Shown here: positions 1-8,784 of the stretch, in pieces
Position numbering within the stretch: the stretch's first letter is position 1
How the letters are laid out: each line of letters begins with the position of its first letter
Position numbers and translations under genes: made by a program
Notes under the pieces: generated by a model
Seen by the model: the letters and a program-made list of their open reading frames with translations, nothing else
Told to the model about the DNA's origin: nothing
The model's database searches: none
Assembly: GCF_011682175.1 (NCBI RefSeq)
Contig: NZ_WHJG01000013.1
Span: forward strand, 100,216-164,215
DNA from: Massilia frigida
Lineage (GTDB): Bacteria > Pseudomonadota > Gammaproteobacteria > Burkholderiales > Burkholderiaceae_D
Length of the DNA stretch: 64,000 nucleotides
Direction: 5' to 3'

Positions 1-1
1 T

Positions 2-364
2 CACCCGGACATTAAGAACGAAACACGTGCGTTGCCGGCAACGCAATGTCAAGTAACGCGCCAGCCATGCAGGCTGGCGCCGGATGAAAATCCGTATGCA
101 CGGGAGAGGGAGTGCGACGTACCCGGTGTCGGGATTACAAATGTGAAGACAACTACGGCCAATGGGACGACCTACATAACAAGATACTGGACTTCCATGG
201 TTCGAGATAAAGCAGGGTTACCCAAGCGTAGATATTTTTCTGTAGCAAAACACGGCGAAGATGAGGCAAAGCGCTTGGCTGTCGAACATCAACTTCGTGC
301 CGCCCGGACAACGGACAATCGGGGGGCGACTCCTGAGGCAACGGTGGGGGCGGTTGTAGCCTAA
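2..364 (+). CDS. AP2-like DNA-binding domain protein, start unresolved
   Basis: The frame is open from the window edge to a stop at 362-364, and the first usable start inside the window is a TTG at 32, so the true 5' end may lie outside. The central stretch (GTTYITRYW, then RRYFSVAKHG and DEAKRLAVEH) has the pattern of bacterial AP2/ERF-like DNA-binding modules: a short beta sheet with an aromatic W, then a basic FSV strand and an amphipathic helix. Such small proteins often belong to mobile elements. The tail after residue 90 is low complexity. It is followed by more than 1.4 kb of debris, so it may be a fragment. Function is inferred from the motif only. Confidence 0.45.
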   Translation, partial: HPDIKNETRALPATQCQVTRQPCRLAPDENPYARERECDVPGVGITNVKTTTANGTTYITRYWTSMVRDKAGLPKRRYFSVAKHGEDEAKRLAVEHQLRAARTTDNRGATPEATVGAVVA

Positions 365-404
365 CGGCAACTGGTAAGGTCATATCGTGACGGTGATCCG
401 CCCC

Positions 405-625
405 TTCGCCCATCCTTGATCTCGACCTCCGATCCCCACAGTTGCTGCCGGACGGTATCTCCTTCCTGATCTTCACGCAAAACGGTGGCAAAGGTGATCT
501 CGCCCAGCCGCGCTGCGATGGTCTGACGCACGCACAGACGACCCCAGCAACCTTCAAGCGATCCTAGTCGAAGAACGTGTGTCTCTGGCCGTCAACCGTC
601 CTGAAGTGCAGATCAAGGGCGTGTT
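405..625 (-). pseudogene. Decayed unidentified coding fragment
   Basis: Read on the minus strand, roughly 545-405 gives a coding-like stretch (motifs LCVRQTIAARLGE, TVLREDQEGDT, QQLWGSEVEIKDG) without a start codon. Just upstream, another frame gives DLHFRTVDGQRHTFFD and then hits TAG near 570. The two pieces look like one gene broken by a frameshift and a stop. I do not recognise the family. Confidence 0.3.
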
Positions 626-1790
626 CGTCGCATGACGTGGCAGCACGGCGTAACTCATGAGTGGCCCGAAGTTCAAACGATGAGACCTGTAGGACTTCAT
701 CCTTAAGTCTGATGCAGGAGGGGACCCAGTCTAGTCAGTTGGTTTTTTTATTGCCGCCAAAGTAGCGAGCGAAAGGGGCGCATTTGAAATGCAACCCGAC
801 CAAGTGAAGTCCGAGTCCACGCCGGGCTCGGGGGGCATTCAAAGTGACCCAGGAAGCGCTATGCAGGACCGCACTCTCCCTCGACGTGCACAACCGCGAA
901 TTGGGAATATTTTTCTGGGACGGTCCCGCCGCCAGAATCAGACCCAGAGTGGGGGCATCGAAACTCCGCACGTCCATCCAGAACAGGACCGCGCCCTAGC
1001 CATTTTTTCACACGGTCAAGATAGAAAAACGGTTTTTCAGAACGCCACAAACACCCGCTGGTCGACGTGGGAAGTCTCGCCGAAATTGGCGATACCCCGG
1101 CCAAGGGAGGGGGCAAACTATGGCAGTTACCGCCCGACAGGACCGCGCTCTCCCTTCAATTTAACGCTAACCCACAAAACGCCAGGCCCGCGAATCGGCG
1201 TGCTCGATCGCCCGGCCGGCAAGCAGCAGCTTTACGCGCGCGCCTGCGTGCGCGAGGGGCGGTACCCGAAAGTGTGGAGTCATCCCGGACCTAGACCGCA
1301 TCCCCTCCCACGCATAGAATTTTTCCCCCGGTAGATTTTAATCAAATCAGCAATGCGCAAATCGACCATGAGGACGCTTTCCATTTTGACGGTACTTTTG
1401 ACGGTATTTACTCAATATTTACACAATTTTCCTAGCAGAATTCGATTCCGGCTCCCGCACCAATGAATTCAAGCGCTTAGGCGCATCAAGACCCTCCGGC
1501 CTTTGCCTCGCATTGGCCTTGCATGAAACATCCCCCATTTTTCATCCGCCTGACACTGCTGGCCTGTCTGCCAGATCGCGCATGGCGTTTCCCGGCCCAC
1601 CATCGGCTCCGCTTGCCGCGCACGTACTGCCAGCGCGCCATCCCTCCGTCCGTTCACCGGACATTAAAAAACAATATGAATCAAGCCGCACGTTTAACAG
1701 TAAATTAATCATTTCTATTTGCAAAGATTATTTACCTGTCGGAATTTTTTACACATGATGGGCAATATATTTATCCTACTGAACAAAAAC
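626..1790. other. Non-coding debris region
   Basis: No reading frame here has convincing coding character; the longest (789-1334) has no ribosome binding site and no recognisable domain. The stretch around 735-860 contains GCATTTGAAATGCAACCC and CATTCAAAGTGACCCAGG, which vaguely resemble the multiple terminal repeats of IS21-family elements, but no transposase is present. From about 1330 the sequence becomes AT-richer, with several T and A runs (1320-1450 and 1660-1790), consistent with the upstream control region of the PEP-CTERM gene. Confidence 0.4.
863..1155 (+). repeat. Three dispersed copies of an 18-bp motif
   Basis: CAGGACCGCACTCTCCCT at 863-880, CAGGACCGCGCCCTAGCC at 983-1000 and CAGGACCGCGCTCTCCCT at 1138-1155 are near-identical, spaced 120 and 155 bp apart. 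The flanking sequences differ. They are probably leftovers of a repeated element in this eroded region. Confidence 0.5.
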
Positions 1791-1798
1791 AAGGAGTT

Positions 1799-1849
1799 AT
1801 GAAACTGGCACGTTCTATGCTCATCCTTATGCTAAGAACAATCACATGA
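1799..1849 (+). CDS. Putative 16-residue leader peptide upstream of the PEP-CTERM gene
   Basis: A strong Shine-Dalgarno (AAGGAG, 1791-1796) precedes ATG at 1799, opening a 16-codon frame (MKLARSMLILMLRTIT) that ends with TGA at 1847-1849. The stop overlaps the GAGGG (1848-1852) that serves the next gene. This spacing suggests translational coupling or a regulatory uORF. It is too short to judge by homology; the good SD and the overlap are the evidence. Confidence 0.4.
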   Translation: MKLARSMLILMLRTIT

Positions 1850-1861
1850 GGGATGCCCAAA

Positions 1862-2980
1862 ATGAACTCGATCACACGTCGTTGCGCCGCACTTGCGTTG
1901 CTGGGAATGGCCGGCATCGCTTCCAACGCGGCCTTGGCAGGACCGCTGCCAAGCTACTCCAGCACCTACCCCACGCCCAATTCGGCCTGCGCAACGTACG
2001 GCAATTTCGTTTCGTGTTCGACGGGCGTACTGAACTATCTGTCCGGAAGCAGCGTCACCGGATTCACGGGCGATTACACCTTCAGCGCGGCGCAGGGCGC
2101 CCTGCACGATTCGATTGTGGTTGCCTCGAACGGCGGTGCCATCCTCGCCAACGGCGACGCCGCGCTACCGTCGGAAAATGGATTCAAAACCAACAATGGC
2201 GGCCAGAAGGACTATTTCTTCACCGGCGACCAGAACGACCCCAGCAATAACGGCGCACTGGCCAACGACACGGCGTTCAGCTGGGACATGGGCCTCGCTA
2301 CACTGAACAGCAAGCTGACCTTCGACGGCGACTACCACCAGATGATGATCGCCTTCGACTTCAATAATCCGCAGAATTCAACGGCCAGCCTGCCGGTCTG
2401 GGCGCTGGTGACGATACGCGATAGCGAGGGCAATCTGGCCAACAAATATTTTGAAACCCAACAGCTCGACCTGTTCGACATCTTCAAGGACCCGTCGCTG
2501 TTTCAGTCGACAAAAACCTTCAACGGCACTGGCGTCACGACACCCAATTCGACCGACTTTGCAATGACGGTCGGCGCCATCTGCGTGGTCAGCAGCACCA
2601 CGTCCTATCCCTCGCCCGATGGCAGCAACTGCCCCTCTGGCGGCCAGCTGATCAACACCAACCAGGCGTCGAACGCCGTGGAATTCATCAACTACATCCC
2701 CAGCCTCGATTTGAAAGGACTCCAGGGCGCAGGCTACGACACCATGTCGGTGCAGGTCTGGATGGGCTGCTTCGGCACCGGCGGCAAAACCTCTGGCCCG
2801 ACATTAGCCAATGGCATACCGGTCGGTCCGTGCGATACGGGCGGCTATGGCGACATTTTCCTTATCGCGGGCGCGGCCATACCGGACCGGAATGACGTGC
2901 CGGAACCGGGGACGCTCGCACTGGTCTCGCTGTCGCTGTTCGGCCTGTATGCCGCGCGCCGGCGCCGCCAGGCACCCTGA
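1862..2980 (+). CDS. PEP-CTERM sorting domain exported protein
   Basis: A 372-residue secreted protein. It has an N-terminal signal peptide (MNSITRRCAALALLGMAG, cleavage near ALA-GP) and a C-terminal PEP-CTERM tail: VPEPGTLALVSLSLFGLYA followed by an RRRR cluster, that is motif, transmembrane helix and basic anchor. Proteins of this class are sorted by exosortase EpsH/XrtA and usually end up in the biofilm matrix or on the surface. The body is Asn/Ser/Thr-rich with scattered Cys and no recognised catalytic domain. Start 1862 is preferred over 1853 because GAGGG (1848-1852) is then 9 bp away. No exosortase gene lies in this window. Confidence 0.85.
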   Translation: MNSITRRCAALALLGMAGIASNAALAGPLPSYSSTYPTPNSACATYGNFVSCSTGVLNYLSGSSVTGFTGDYTFSAAQGALHDSIVVASNGGAILANGDAALPSENGFKTNNGGQKDYFFTGDQNDPSNNGALANDTAFSWDMGLATLNSKLTFDGDYHQMMIAFDFNNPQNSTASLPVWALVTIRDSEGNLANKYFETQQLDLFDIFKDPSLFQSTKTFNGTGVTTPNSTDFAMTVGAICVVSSTTSYPSPDGSNCPSGGQLINTNQASNAVEFINYIPSLDLKGLQGAGYDTMSVQVWMGCFGTGGKTSGPTLANGIPVGPCDTGGYGDIFLIAGAAIPDRNDVPEPGTLALVSLSLFGLYAARRRRQAP

Positions 2981-3432
2981 TGCGCCCTACGACGCACGCC
3001 CTGGTGCGCACAGTCGACCCGCACCGTGGCGCTCGCCTTGGCGCTTGCTTTGGCGCTGCCCTGTCGCGCACACCCGGTGCGCGACATGACAACGGCCTTA
3101 TCGCACACCGCATCCGCACGTGACCGGCACCCGGTCCGGGCGGACGAATCCGCTGCCCGACCCACCCCGCGTCCTTTGCGTCCCCTCCTCTGTGCCGTGC
3201 CATCGCGCTGACCTGACCAGGCAGCGCGATTTCTTTTGGAACAGCGCTTGTTCCGTTCAAATTTCCACTCACCAGCATTGATTTTTAGCAAATCGAAGCG
3301 CTTGACATCCCGGCCTTGAATTTTTGACAGCCATCAAAGCCGGCAAGGTCTCCCTCGATAAACTCAAATCTCATCTGCTCGCCTGCCGCCGCATTTCAGG
3401 CCACAACACAATAACAACAACTGCGAGGCCCT
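2981..3432. other. Intergenic region upstream of the curli operon
   Basis: About 450 bp without a supported gene. The first 200 bp are GC-rich, with a short stutter of GGCGCT/TTGGCG units near 3028-3057. From 3230 the sequence is AT-richer and contains TTGACA at 3302-3307, a possible -35 element for the csg operon, although no convincing -10 is visible at the right spacing. No csgD regulator gene is present here. Confidence 0.4.
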
Positions 3433-3891
3433 ATGTCCAGGAACACCGCACTACTCGCCGTTTGCGCGCTGTCGCTCGGCTGCATGTTCACCGCGGCAGC
3501 CCGGCAAGCGCCGCCGCAAGACGCGCAGGACAAGCTCGATAACGCCGGTCGCGTGCTCGCGTCCGATACCGACAGCGGCGTCGTCACCAGCCAGGCCGTC
3601 ACCGTTGCCGGCCACGATTTTTGCCAATACTTCATTGCCGCTTGGCGCGAGAAAGAAGGCAGCGAACGCTACACCCTTGCCATCCTGGAACGCCCGTCCG
3701 CGCGCCGCGGCAGTGAAGTGCGCATCGACTTCGCCCAGCGCCGCGTGTTTGAAACGCGGCTGCCGGCCGCCAGGGCGGCGATCAAGGCGCTCAGCGAAGA
3801 CGCCGCCGAAAGAACCTACCAGGCGGTCGTGCAAGCTGATGCCGAGCGCCAAAGCATCAACGACGCCGACCTCGCGCCCGACGAATTCTGA
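3433..3891 (+). CDS. csgE: Curli secretion specificity factor CsgE
   Basis: A 152-residue protein with an N-terminal signal peptide (cleaved near residue 23). The CsgE core is clear: GVVTSQAVTVAGHDF, an AAWRE segment, then LAILERPSARRGSEVRI and the VFETRLP strand. In known systems CsgE is a periplasmic cap for the CsgG pore that guides curlin subunits into it. GAGG (3425-3428) sits upstream of the ATG. It is the first gene of csgE-csgF-csgG-curlin-curlin-curlin, all on one strand with short gaps, so co-transcription is likely. Confidence 0.9.
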   Translation: MSRNTALLAVCALSLGCMFTAAARQAPPQDAQDKLDNAGRVLASDTDSGVVTSQAVTVAGHDFCQYFIAAWREKEGSERYTLAILERPSARRGSEVRIDFAQRRVFETRLPAARAAIKALSEDAAERTYQAVVQADAERQSINDADLAPDEF

Positions 3892-3941
3892 TCCTGTCCA
3901 ATGCTGTCTCTGTCAACGCCGTACAAGTAAGGAAATCAGCC

Positions 3942-4373
3942 ATGCCACTCCATTCCATCACGCGCGCTGTCGCGCTATGCCTGGTCGTACTGGCGAACGC
4001 CGCCACCGCGACTGAACTGGTGTATTTGCCCATCAACCCGTCATTCGGCGGCTACCCGGCCAACGGTGCCGGCCTGCTGGCCACCGCCACAGCCACCAGC
4101 AAGCACACGGAGAACAAGGGCCTCGGTGGCACTTCCTTGTTCGACCAGTCGCCGCTCGCACAGTTCAATCAAACGCTCGAACGTTCTGTGCTAAGTCAAC
4201 TCGCCTCCGCCGCCACCTCCAAACTGCAAGGGCCGGATGGCAAGCTGGTGCCCGGGACGTTTTCCAGCGCCAACTTCACCATCACCGTGGTCGACCTGGG
4301 CGGCGGCATGCTGCGCATCACGACCACCGACCGCAGCACCGGCGCCACCACCACCTTCGAGGTGGCGCAATGA
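3942..4373 (+). CDS. csgF: Curli nucleation/assembly factor CsgF
   Basis: A 143-residue protein with a signal peptide ending near ANAATA, then the family signature: LVYLPINPSFGGYPANG followed by LL, a FDQSPLAQFNQTLE helix, and a C-terminal VVDLGGGMLRITTTDR strand pair. CsgF binds the CsgG pore and helps anchor the nucleator curlin at the cell surface. An AAGGAAA ribosome site precedes the start. Its stop overlaps the csgG start (ATGA, 4370-4373), which suggests translational coupling. Confidence 0.9.
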   Translation: MPLHSITRAVALCLVVLANAATATELVYLPINPSFGGYPANGAGLLATATATSKHTENKGLGGTSLFDQSPLAQFNQTLERSVLSQLASAATSKLQGPDGKLVPGTFSSANFTITVVDLGGGMLRITTTDRSTGATTTFEVAQ

Positions 4374-5254
4374 ACGCCCTGCGCTGGGCGCTCGCCGCCA
4401 CGGCCGGGGCCAGCCTGCTGACCGGCTGCGCCTTCCGCCATCCACCCTCGGCGCTCACGAGCGCTGCGCAGCTGGCGCCCGCCACGCCCGTCACGCGCGA
4501 CCTGCTCAAGCTGCCGGCCCCGAAAGGCAAGGTGGCCGTCGCCGTGTACGGCATCCGCGACCAGACCGGGCAATACAAGCCGGCCCCGGACAGCTCGTTT
4601 TCGACCGTGGTCACCCAGGGCGCCTCGTCGATGCTGGTCAAGGCGCTCAAGGAGTCGGGCTGGTTCATCCCGGTCGAGCGTGAAAACCTGCAAAACCTGC
4701 TTACCGAACGCAAGATCGTGCGCGCGCTGGAAATGCCGCAACCGGCCGGTACGCCGCCGGTGCAAATTCCACCGTTGCTGGCCGCCTCGGTGCTGATCGA
4801 GGGCGGCATTGTTGCCTACGAAAGCAATGTGCGCACCGGCGGCGCGGGCGCGCGCTTCCTGGGCATCGGCATGAGCACGCAATACCGGGTCGACCAGGTC
4901 ACGGTCAACCTGCGCAGCATCGATATACGCGGCGGGCAAGTACTGCAGAGCGTCTCGACCACCAAGACGATCTACTCCTATGAGATCCATCCCAGCGTGT
5001 TTAAGTTCGTGAATGTGAAAAATTTACTTGAACTGGAAGGCGGCATGACGCGCAACGAGCCGACCCAGCTGTGCGTCAGCGAAGCGATCGAAGCCGGTGT
5101 GGCCCACCTGATCGTGGCGGGACTCAAGGAGGGCAGCTGGGCGCTGGAGGATGAGGGCCAGTGGAGCAATCCGGTGCTGCAACGTTACCTGGCCGAACGC
5201 GAGCCACTGCCGCCAGCGAAACCGGCCGCCAGCGGGTCAGGAGGTGTGCCATGA
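4370..5254 (+). CDS. csgG: Curli export channel lipoprotein CsgG
   Basis: A 294-residue outer-membrane lipoprotein: the N-terminus ends in a lipobox (LLTGC, acylated Cys20). The body carries CsgG hallmarks: KGKVAVAVYGIRDQTGQYK, then a FSTVVTQGASSMLVKALKESGWFIPVERE-type segment (positions about 80-110, here abbreviated) and an ERKIVRALE helix. CsgG forms a nonameric pore that exports unfolded curlin. It overlaps csgF upstream and the first curlin gene downstream, each by ATGA, so subunit and pore are probably translated together. Confidence 0.93.
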   Translation: MNALRWALAATAGASLLTGCAFRHPPSALTSAAQLAPATPVTRDLLKLPAPKGKVAVAVYGIRDQTGQYKPAPDSSFSTVVTQGASSMLVKALKESGWFIPVERENLQNLLTERKIVRALEMPQPAGTPPVQIPPLLAASVLIEGGIVAYESNVRTGGAGARFLGIGMSTQYRVDQVTVNLRSIDIRGGQVLQSVSTTKTIYSYEIHPSVFKFVNVKNLLELEGGMTRNEPTQLCVSEAIEAGVAHLIVAGLKEGSWALEDEGQWSNPVLQRYLAEREPLPPAKPAASGSGGVP

Positions 5255-5772
5255 ACGCGCGTCCGACCTCATGGCTGCGCACCAGCCTCGCTGTCATGGG
5301 CTTGTGCGCGGCCCGGTTGGCGGCAGCAGGCGACCTGGCGCCGTCCGAACTGGACGCCGCGCCGGTACAGGCTCATGCGCTGGTGCTGCGCCAGCAAGGC
5401 AGCGGCAACGCCGCCGCCATCGAGCAGGCCGGACAGCAGCACCTGTTCGAGGGTGTCCAGGCAGGCAGCGGCCAGCGCGCCAGCATCACGCAGCGCGGAT
5501 CGCGCCAGCGGGCCACGCTGTTGCAGGAAGGCAGCGCCAACACGCTGAGCCTGCTGCAAAGCGGTAGCGGCAACCAGGCAGCCGTGGGACAGGCCGGGCA
5601 GGATAATCAGGCCAGCATTGTCCAGGATGGCATGGACCACCGCGCCGATATCGACCAGCGCGGCAACCTGAATACAGCGCGCATCGAACAATACGGCCGC
5701 GAGGGAAGCGCACGGCTAAGCCAGTCCGGCAGCGGCAAGATTGCCACCTTGATTCAACACCAGGGGCGCTGA
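5251..5772 (+). CDS. Curlin-repeat subunit 1, probable CsgB-like nucleator
   Basis: A 173-residue secreted protein. The start at 5251 is fixed by AGGAGGT (5239-5245) and the ATGA overlap with csgG. After the signal peptide there are about eleven Q-x-G-x2-x-x-A units (for example RQQGSGNAA, LQSGSGNQA, DQRGNLNTA), the strand-turn-strand repeat of amyloid curlins. Position right after csgG and the smallest size of the three suggest the nucleator role (CsgB), but this is inference; repeats of CsgA and CsgB are hard to tell apart by eye. Confidence 0.8.
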   Translation: MNARPTSWLRTSLAVMGLCAARLAAAGDLAPSELDAAPVQAHALVLRQQGSGNAAAIEQAGQQHLFEGVQAGSGQRASITQRGSRQRATLLQEGSANTLSLLQSGSGNQAAVGQAGQDNQASIVQDGMDHRADIDQRGNLNTARIEQYGREGSARLSQSGSGKIATLIQHQGR

Positions 5773-5810
5773 CTCATTCCCGCCCCCCTTTACTGCCCCG
5801 GAGAATTCTC

Positions 5811-6605
5811 ATGAAAACCATGTTCCCGCTACTCGCGGCAGGCATCGCCTTGTCCGTCTCGGCCAATGTCGCCCGCGCTGACAGCAGTGCTGTCGCCACC
5901 CAGCACGGCAATGCCAATCTGGGCAGCATCCTGCAGGTATCGAGCGGCCTCGGCCGCGCCAGTATCAATCAGACCGGCAATGCGAATCATGGCCAGATCG
6001 CGCAGAACCAGATCTATTACGTCGACGCGCTGGTCGAGCAGGACGGTACGAACAACTACGCCAGGCTGCGCCAAAACGATGTGGGCAATCTGGATGCCAG
6101 CGCGCGCCAGAGCGGTAGCGCCAACCGGATCGAGGTGCTCCAGCACGACGCCGGCATGGGCGGCGCCCGCATTACGCAAATTGGCGGACTCAATACGGCA
6201 ACGGCCGATCAGAACCACATCGCATTTACCCAACTCGGTATCGAGCAGTTCGGCATCGGCAACCGCGCAACGGCGAAACAGTTCGTGACCGACCAGACTG
6301 TCATGGAGATCACGCAAAACGGCGCGGGTAATGTCGCCGACGGCGCCCAGTCCGGCAGCCGAAACCTGAGCACGGTCGTCCAGAGCGGCATCGACAATGT
6401 CGTGGTGCAGACGCAAAACCTGGTGGGCAATGAATCCCTGATCATGCAGACCGGCAGCGACAACAAGGCCATCGTGAACCAGACCGGCATGACCGGCTTG
6501 GGCCTGGCGTCGAATACCGCCTGGGTAAGCCAGAACGGCGACGGCTTCGTGGCGCAGCTCACGCAAACCGGGGCGATGAACCGTGCCGGCGTCAATCAGC
6601 AATAG
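5811..6605 (+). CDS. Curlin-repeat subunit 2, CsgA-like amyloid protein
   Basis: A 264-residue protein with a signal peptide (MKTMFPLLAAGIALSVSANV, cleaved near ARA-DS). It holds many curlin units such as NQTGNANHG, RQSGSANRI, TQNGAGNVA and MQTGSDNKA. It is much longer than the 151-residue E. coli CsgA, so a fibre built from it would have larger protomers. GGAGAA lies upstream of the start at 5811. It is the second of three subunits in the operon. Confidence 0.85.
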   Translation: MKTMFPLLAAGIALSVSANVARADSSAVATQHGNANLGSILQVSSGLGRASINQTGNANHGQIAQNQIYYVDALVEQDGTNNYARLRQNDVGNLDASARQSGSANRIEVLQHDAGMGGARITQIGGLNTATADQNHIAFTQLGIEQFGIGNRATAKQFVTDQTVMEITQNGAGNVADGAQSGSRNLSTVVQSGIDNVVVQTQNLVGNESLIMQTGSDNKAIVNQTGMTGLGLASNTAWVSQNGDGFVAQLTQTGAMNRAGVNQQ

Positions 6606-6696
6606 CGGCGCATGGCCGCTGTGCGCCAATAGAATTCAGCTACCGGGGTCGCTGAATCTGATCCGACCTGACCCCGTCCACGTATGGAGGCATTTC

Positions 6697-7659
6697 ATGA
6701 AACTTCATTTATCCGCCCTGGCAAGCGCACTGACGCTGGCGTTCGCCGCCACCTCGGCCCAGGCCCAACTCGAATCCATCACGGCGCAAAAAGGCGTTGG
6801 CAACAGCGCCTATACAGTGCAGCAAACCGCGTCAGGGGTGATCAAGGCGACGATTACGCAGATCGGGGATAACAACAAGGCGGGCGATCCCGTTGCGAAA
6901 ACCGGCGGCATTGTCCAGATCGGGGCGAACACCGATATCAACGCCTCGATCGCGCAGCAGGGCAACCAGAACAACGCCGGTATCCGCCAGGAAAAGGCCG
7001 TCCGTGCCAGCGCGACCGTGGCGCAAACAGGCAATCAGAATATCGCCGCGGTCCGCCAGAACGGCGCCTGGCAGTCCGATGCCACGCTGTCCCAAAGCGG
7101 CCAGAAAAACAGCGCCACGCTCGATCAGCAGGGCGTTGTCGATTTCGAGATCATCGCCAAGCAGTTCGGAACGGATAACAAGCTGGCCGTCAACCAGATC
7201 AATTCCGGCCACCAGGGCGCCTATGTCACGCAGAACGGCGTCGCCAACGGCGTGACGGTGGCCCAGACCCAAACCGACTTCGCCGAAGTGACAATCAATC
7301 AGGTCGGCACCGGCAATAACGTCAAGGCGGTCCAAAAGAACGCCCAGTTCGTCCAGTCGACGGTTGCCCAGAATGGCACCGGCAACAATGCGCTCACCGA
7401 CCAGGCTGGCATCCGGAATAAGAGCGCCATTAATCAGAAAGGCAATAACAACCTGACCACCCTGACGCAGAACGCCAATGCGAACGAATCGCTGGTGACG
7501 CAAAACGGCATCGCCAACAAGGCTACCGTGAGCCAGACCGGCACCGGCAATGCCGGTGCGCTGGCCAATGTCTCGTATATCACGCAAACCGGCAATGGCT
7601 ATACCGCGACCCTGACCCAGAACGGCGGCAATAACCATTCCGGCATCGTTCAATATTAA
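6697..7659 (+). CDS. Curlin-repeat subunit 3, CsgA-like amyloid protein
   Basis: A 320-residue protein, the longest curlin in the operon. The start at 6697 is chosen because TGGAGG (6685-6690) precedes it and a signal peptide follows directly (cleavage near AQA-QL). The upstream in-frame extension to 6583 overlaps the previous gene and has no signal-peptide character. Repeats such as AQTGNQNIA, SQSGQKNSA, AQNGTGNNA and SQTGTGNAG cover the whole mature chain. It is followed by a candidate terminator. Confidence 0.85.
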   Translation: MKLHLSALASALTLAFAATSAQAQLESITAQKGVGNSAYTVQQTASGVIKATITQIGDNNKAGDPVAKTGGIVQIGANTDINASIAQQGNQNNAGIRQEKAVRASATVAQTGNQNIAAVRQNGAWQSDATLSQSGQKNSATLDQQGVVDFEIIAKQFGTDNKLAVNQINSGHQGAYVTQNGVANGVTVAQTQTDFAEVTINQVGTGNNVKAVQKNAQFVQSTVAQNGTGNNALTDQAGIRNKSAINQKGNNNLTTLTQNANANESLVTQNGIANKATVSQTGTGNAGALANVSYITQTGNGYTATLTQNGGNNHSGIVQY

Positions 7660-7674
7660 AAAGATGGCCATGAT

Positions 7675-7697
7675 GGCGCGGGCAACTGCGCCGTTTT
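7675..7697 (+). terminator. Candidate intrinsic terminator of the curli operon
   Basis: A GGCGC/GCGCC stem with an 8-base loop and a following GTTTT, starting 15 bp after the last curlin stop codon. The stem is short, so strength is uncertain. Confidence 0.45.
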
Positions 7698-7743
7698 CGC
7701 CGGTTCATGCGCTCCGCATCGCGTTATGCAATAAAATAGCGCG

Positions 7744-8784
7744 ATGCAACTATCAACCATCCGCCAGCGCCTGCGCGCCTTGGGCGCCCTGCCCTTGCAC
7801 GAACAGCGCGTGCTGCGCGACTGGGTCCAGGGCCGCCCCTACGATCAGGGACGGCGCCGTCCCAACGACTTCCTGCCCCTTGGCGTGCGCACCGCCCTGC
7901 CCGCGCTCGACGCCGAGCTGCACGCGATGGCACGGCTGATTTCCTCGCATCCCGCTGAAGATGGCTCGGCCCGCTTGCTGGTCGGGCTGGCCGATGGCCA
8001 GGCGGTCGAAAGCGTGCTGCTGCCGCGCGACGGGCTGTGCGTGTCCAGCCAGGTCGGCTGTGCGGTCGGCTGCCAGTTTTGCATGACCGGACGCGAGGGA
8101 CTGATCCGCCAGGTCAGCAGCGGCGAAATCATCGCCCAGGTGGTGCTGGCGCGCACCCAGCGGCCGGTGAAAAAAGTGGTGTTCATGGGTATGGGCGAGC
8201 CGGCCCACAATCTCGACAATGTGCTCGACGCTATCGAACTGCTGGGGACGGAAGGCAATATCGGGCACAAGAACCTGGTGTTTTCGACGGTTGGCGACCC
8301 GCGTGTGTTTGAACGTTTGGCGCAGGGCGTGGTCAAACCTGCATTGGCACTGTCGCTGCACACGACCAAGCCCGCACTGCGCGAGCAATTGCTGCCGCGC
8401 GCGCCGCGCATCACGCCCGAGCAACTGGTCGAGGCGGGGGAGCAGTACGCCCGGCTGACGGGCTATCCGGTGCAGTATCAGTGGACCCTGCTTGAAGGCA
8501 TCAATGATGGGGAGGACGAAATCGACGGCATCGTACGCCTGTTAAAGGGCAAGTATGCCGTGCTGAACATGATTCCATACAACACCATTCCGGATCTGGC
8601 GTTCAAGCGGCCCAGCTGGGAGAGCGCGCGTGCCATTGCCGCCACCTTGCATCAGCGCGGAGTGCTGACCAAGCTGCGCGATTCGGCGGGGCAAGATGTC
8701 GATGGCGGCTGCGGGCAACTGCGCGCACGCGCCGCTGTGCCGGCACGCAAGACGATTGCGATCGGTCGCGCCGACGCATCCTGA
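7744..8784 (+). CDS. RlmN-family radical SAM RNA methyltransferase (paralogue-like)
   Basis: A 346-residue radical-SAM enzyme of the RlmN/Cfr family, which methylates C2 of an adenine in 23S rRNA or tRNA. The 4Fe-4S cluster cysteines are in CAVGCQFC (C106, C110, C113), the resolving Cys in LCVSSQ (C99), and the methyl-carrying Cys in GGCGQL (about C323). GMGEP (SAM-binding) is also present, so it should be catalytically competent. It is shorter than usual RlmN (about 370-385), and betaproteobacteria normally carry rlmN in the ndk-hisS region, so this may be a second copy. It stands alone between the curli operon and a minisatellite. Confidence 0.8.
   Translation: MQLSTIRQRLRALGALPLHEQRVLRDWVQGRPYDQGRRRPNDFLPLGVRTALPALDAELHAMARLISSHPAEDGSARLLVGLADGQAVESVLLPRDGLCVSSQVGCAVGCQFCMTGREGLIRQVSSGEIIAQVVLARTQRPVKKVVFMGMGEPAHNLDNVLDAIELLGTEGNIGHKNLVFSTVGDPRVFERLAQGVVKPALALSLHTTKPALREQLLPRAPRITPEQLVEAGEQYARLTGYPVQYQWTLLEGINDGEDEIDGIVRLLKGKYAVLNMIPYNTIPDLAFKRPSWESARAIAATLHQRGVLTKLRDSAGQDVDGGCGQLRARAAVPARKTIAIGRADAS

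Noticed and set aside
735..860. Intact IS21-type end
   Set aside because: Only vague similarity to the terminal repeats; no transposase and no target duplication visible.
789..1334. 181-residue plus-strand frame in the left intergenic region
   Set aside because: No SD, no recognisable domain and composition unlike neighbouring genes.
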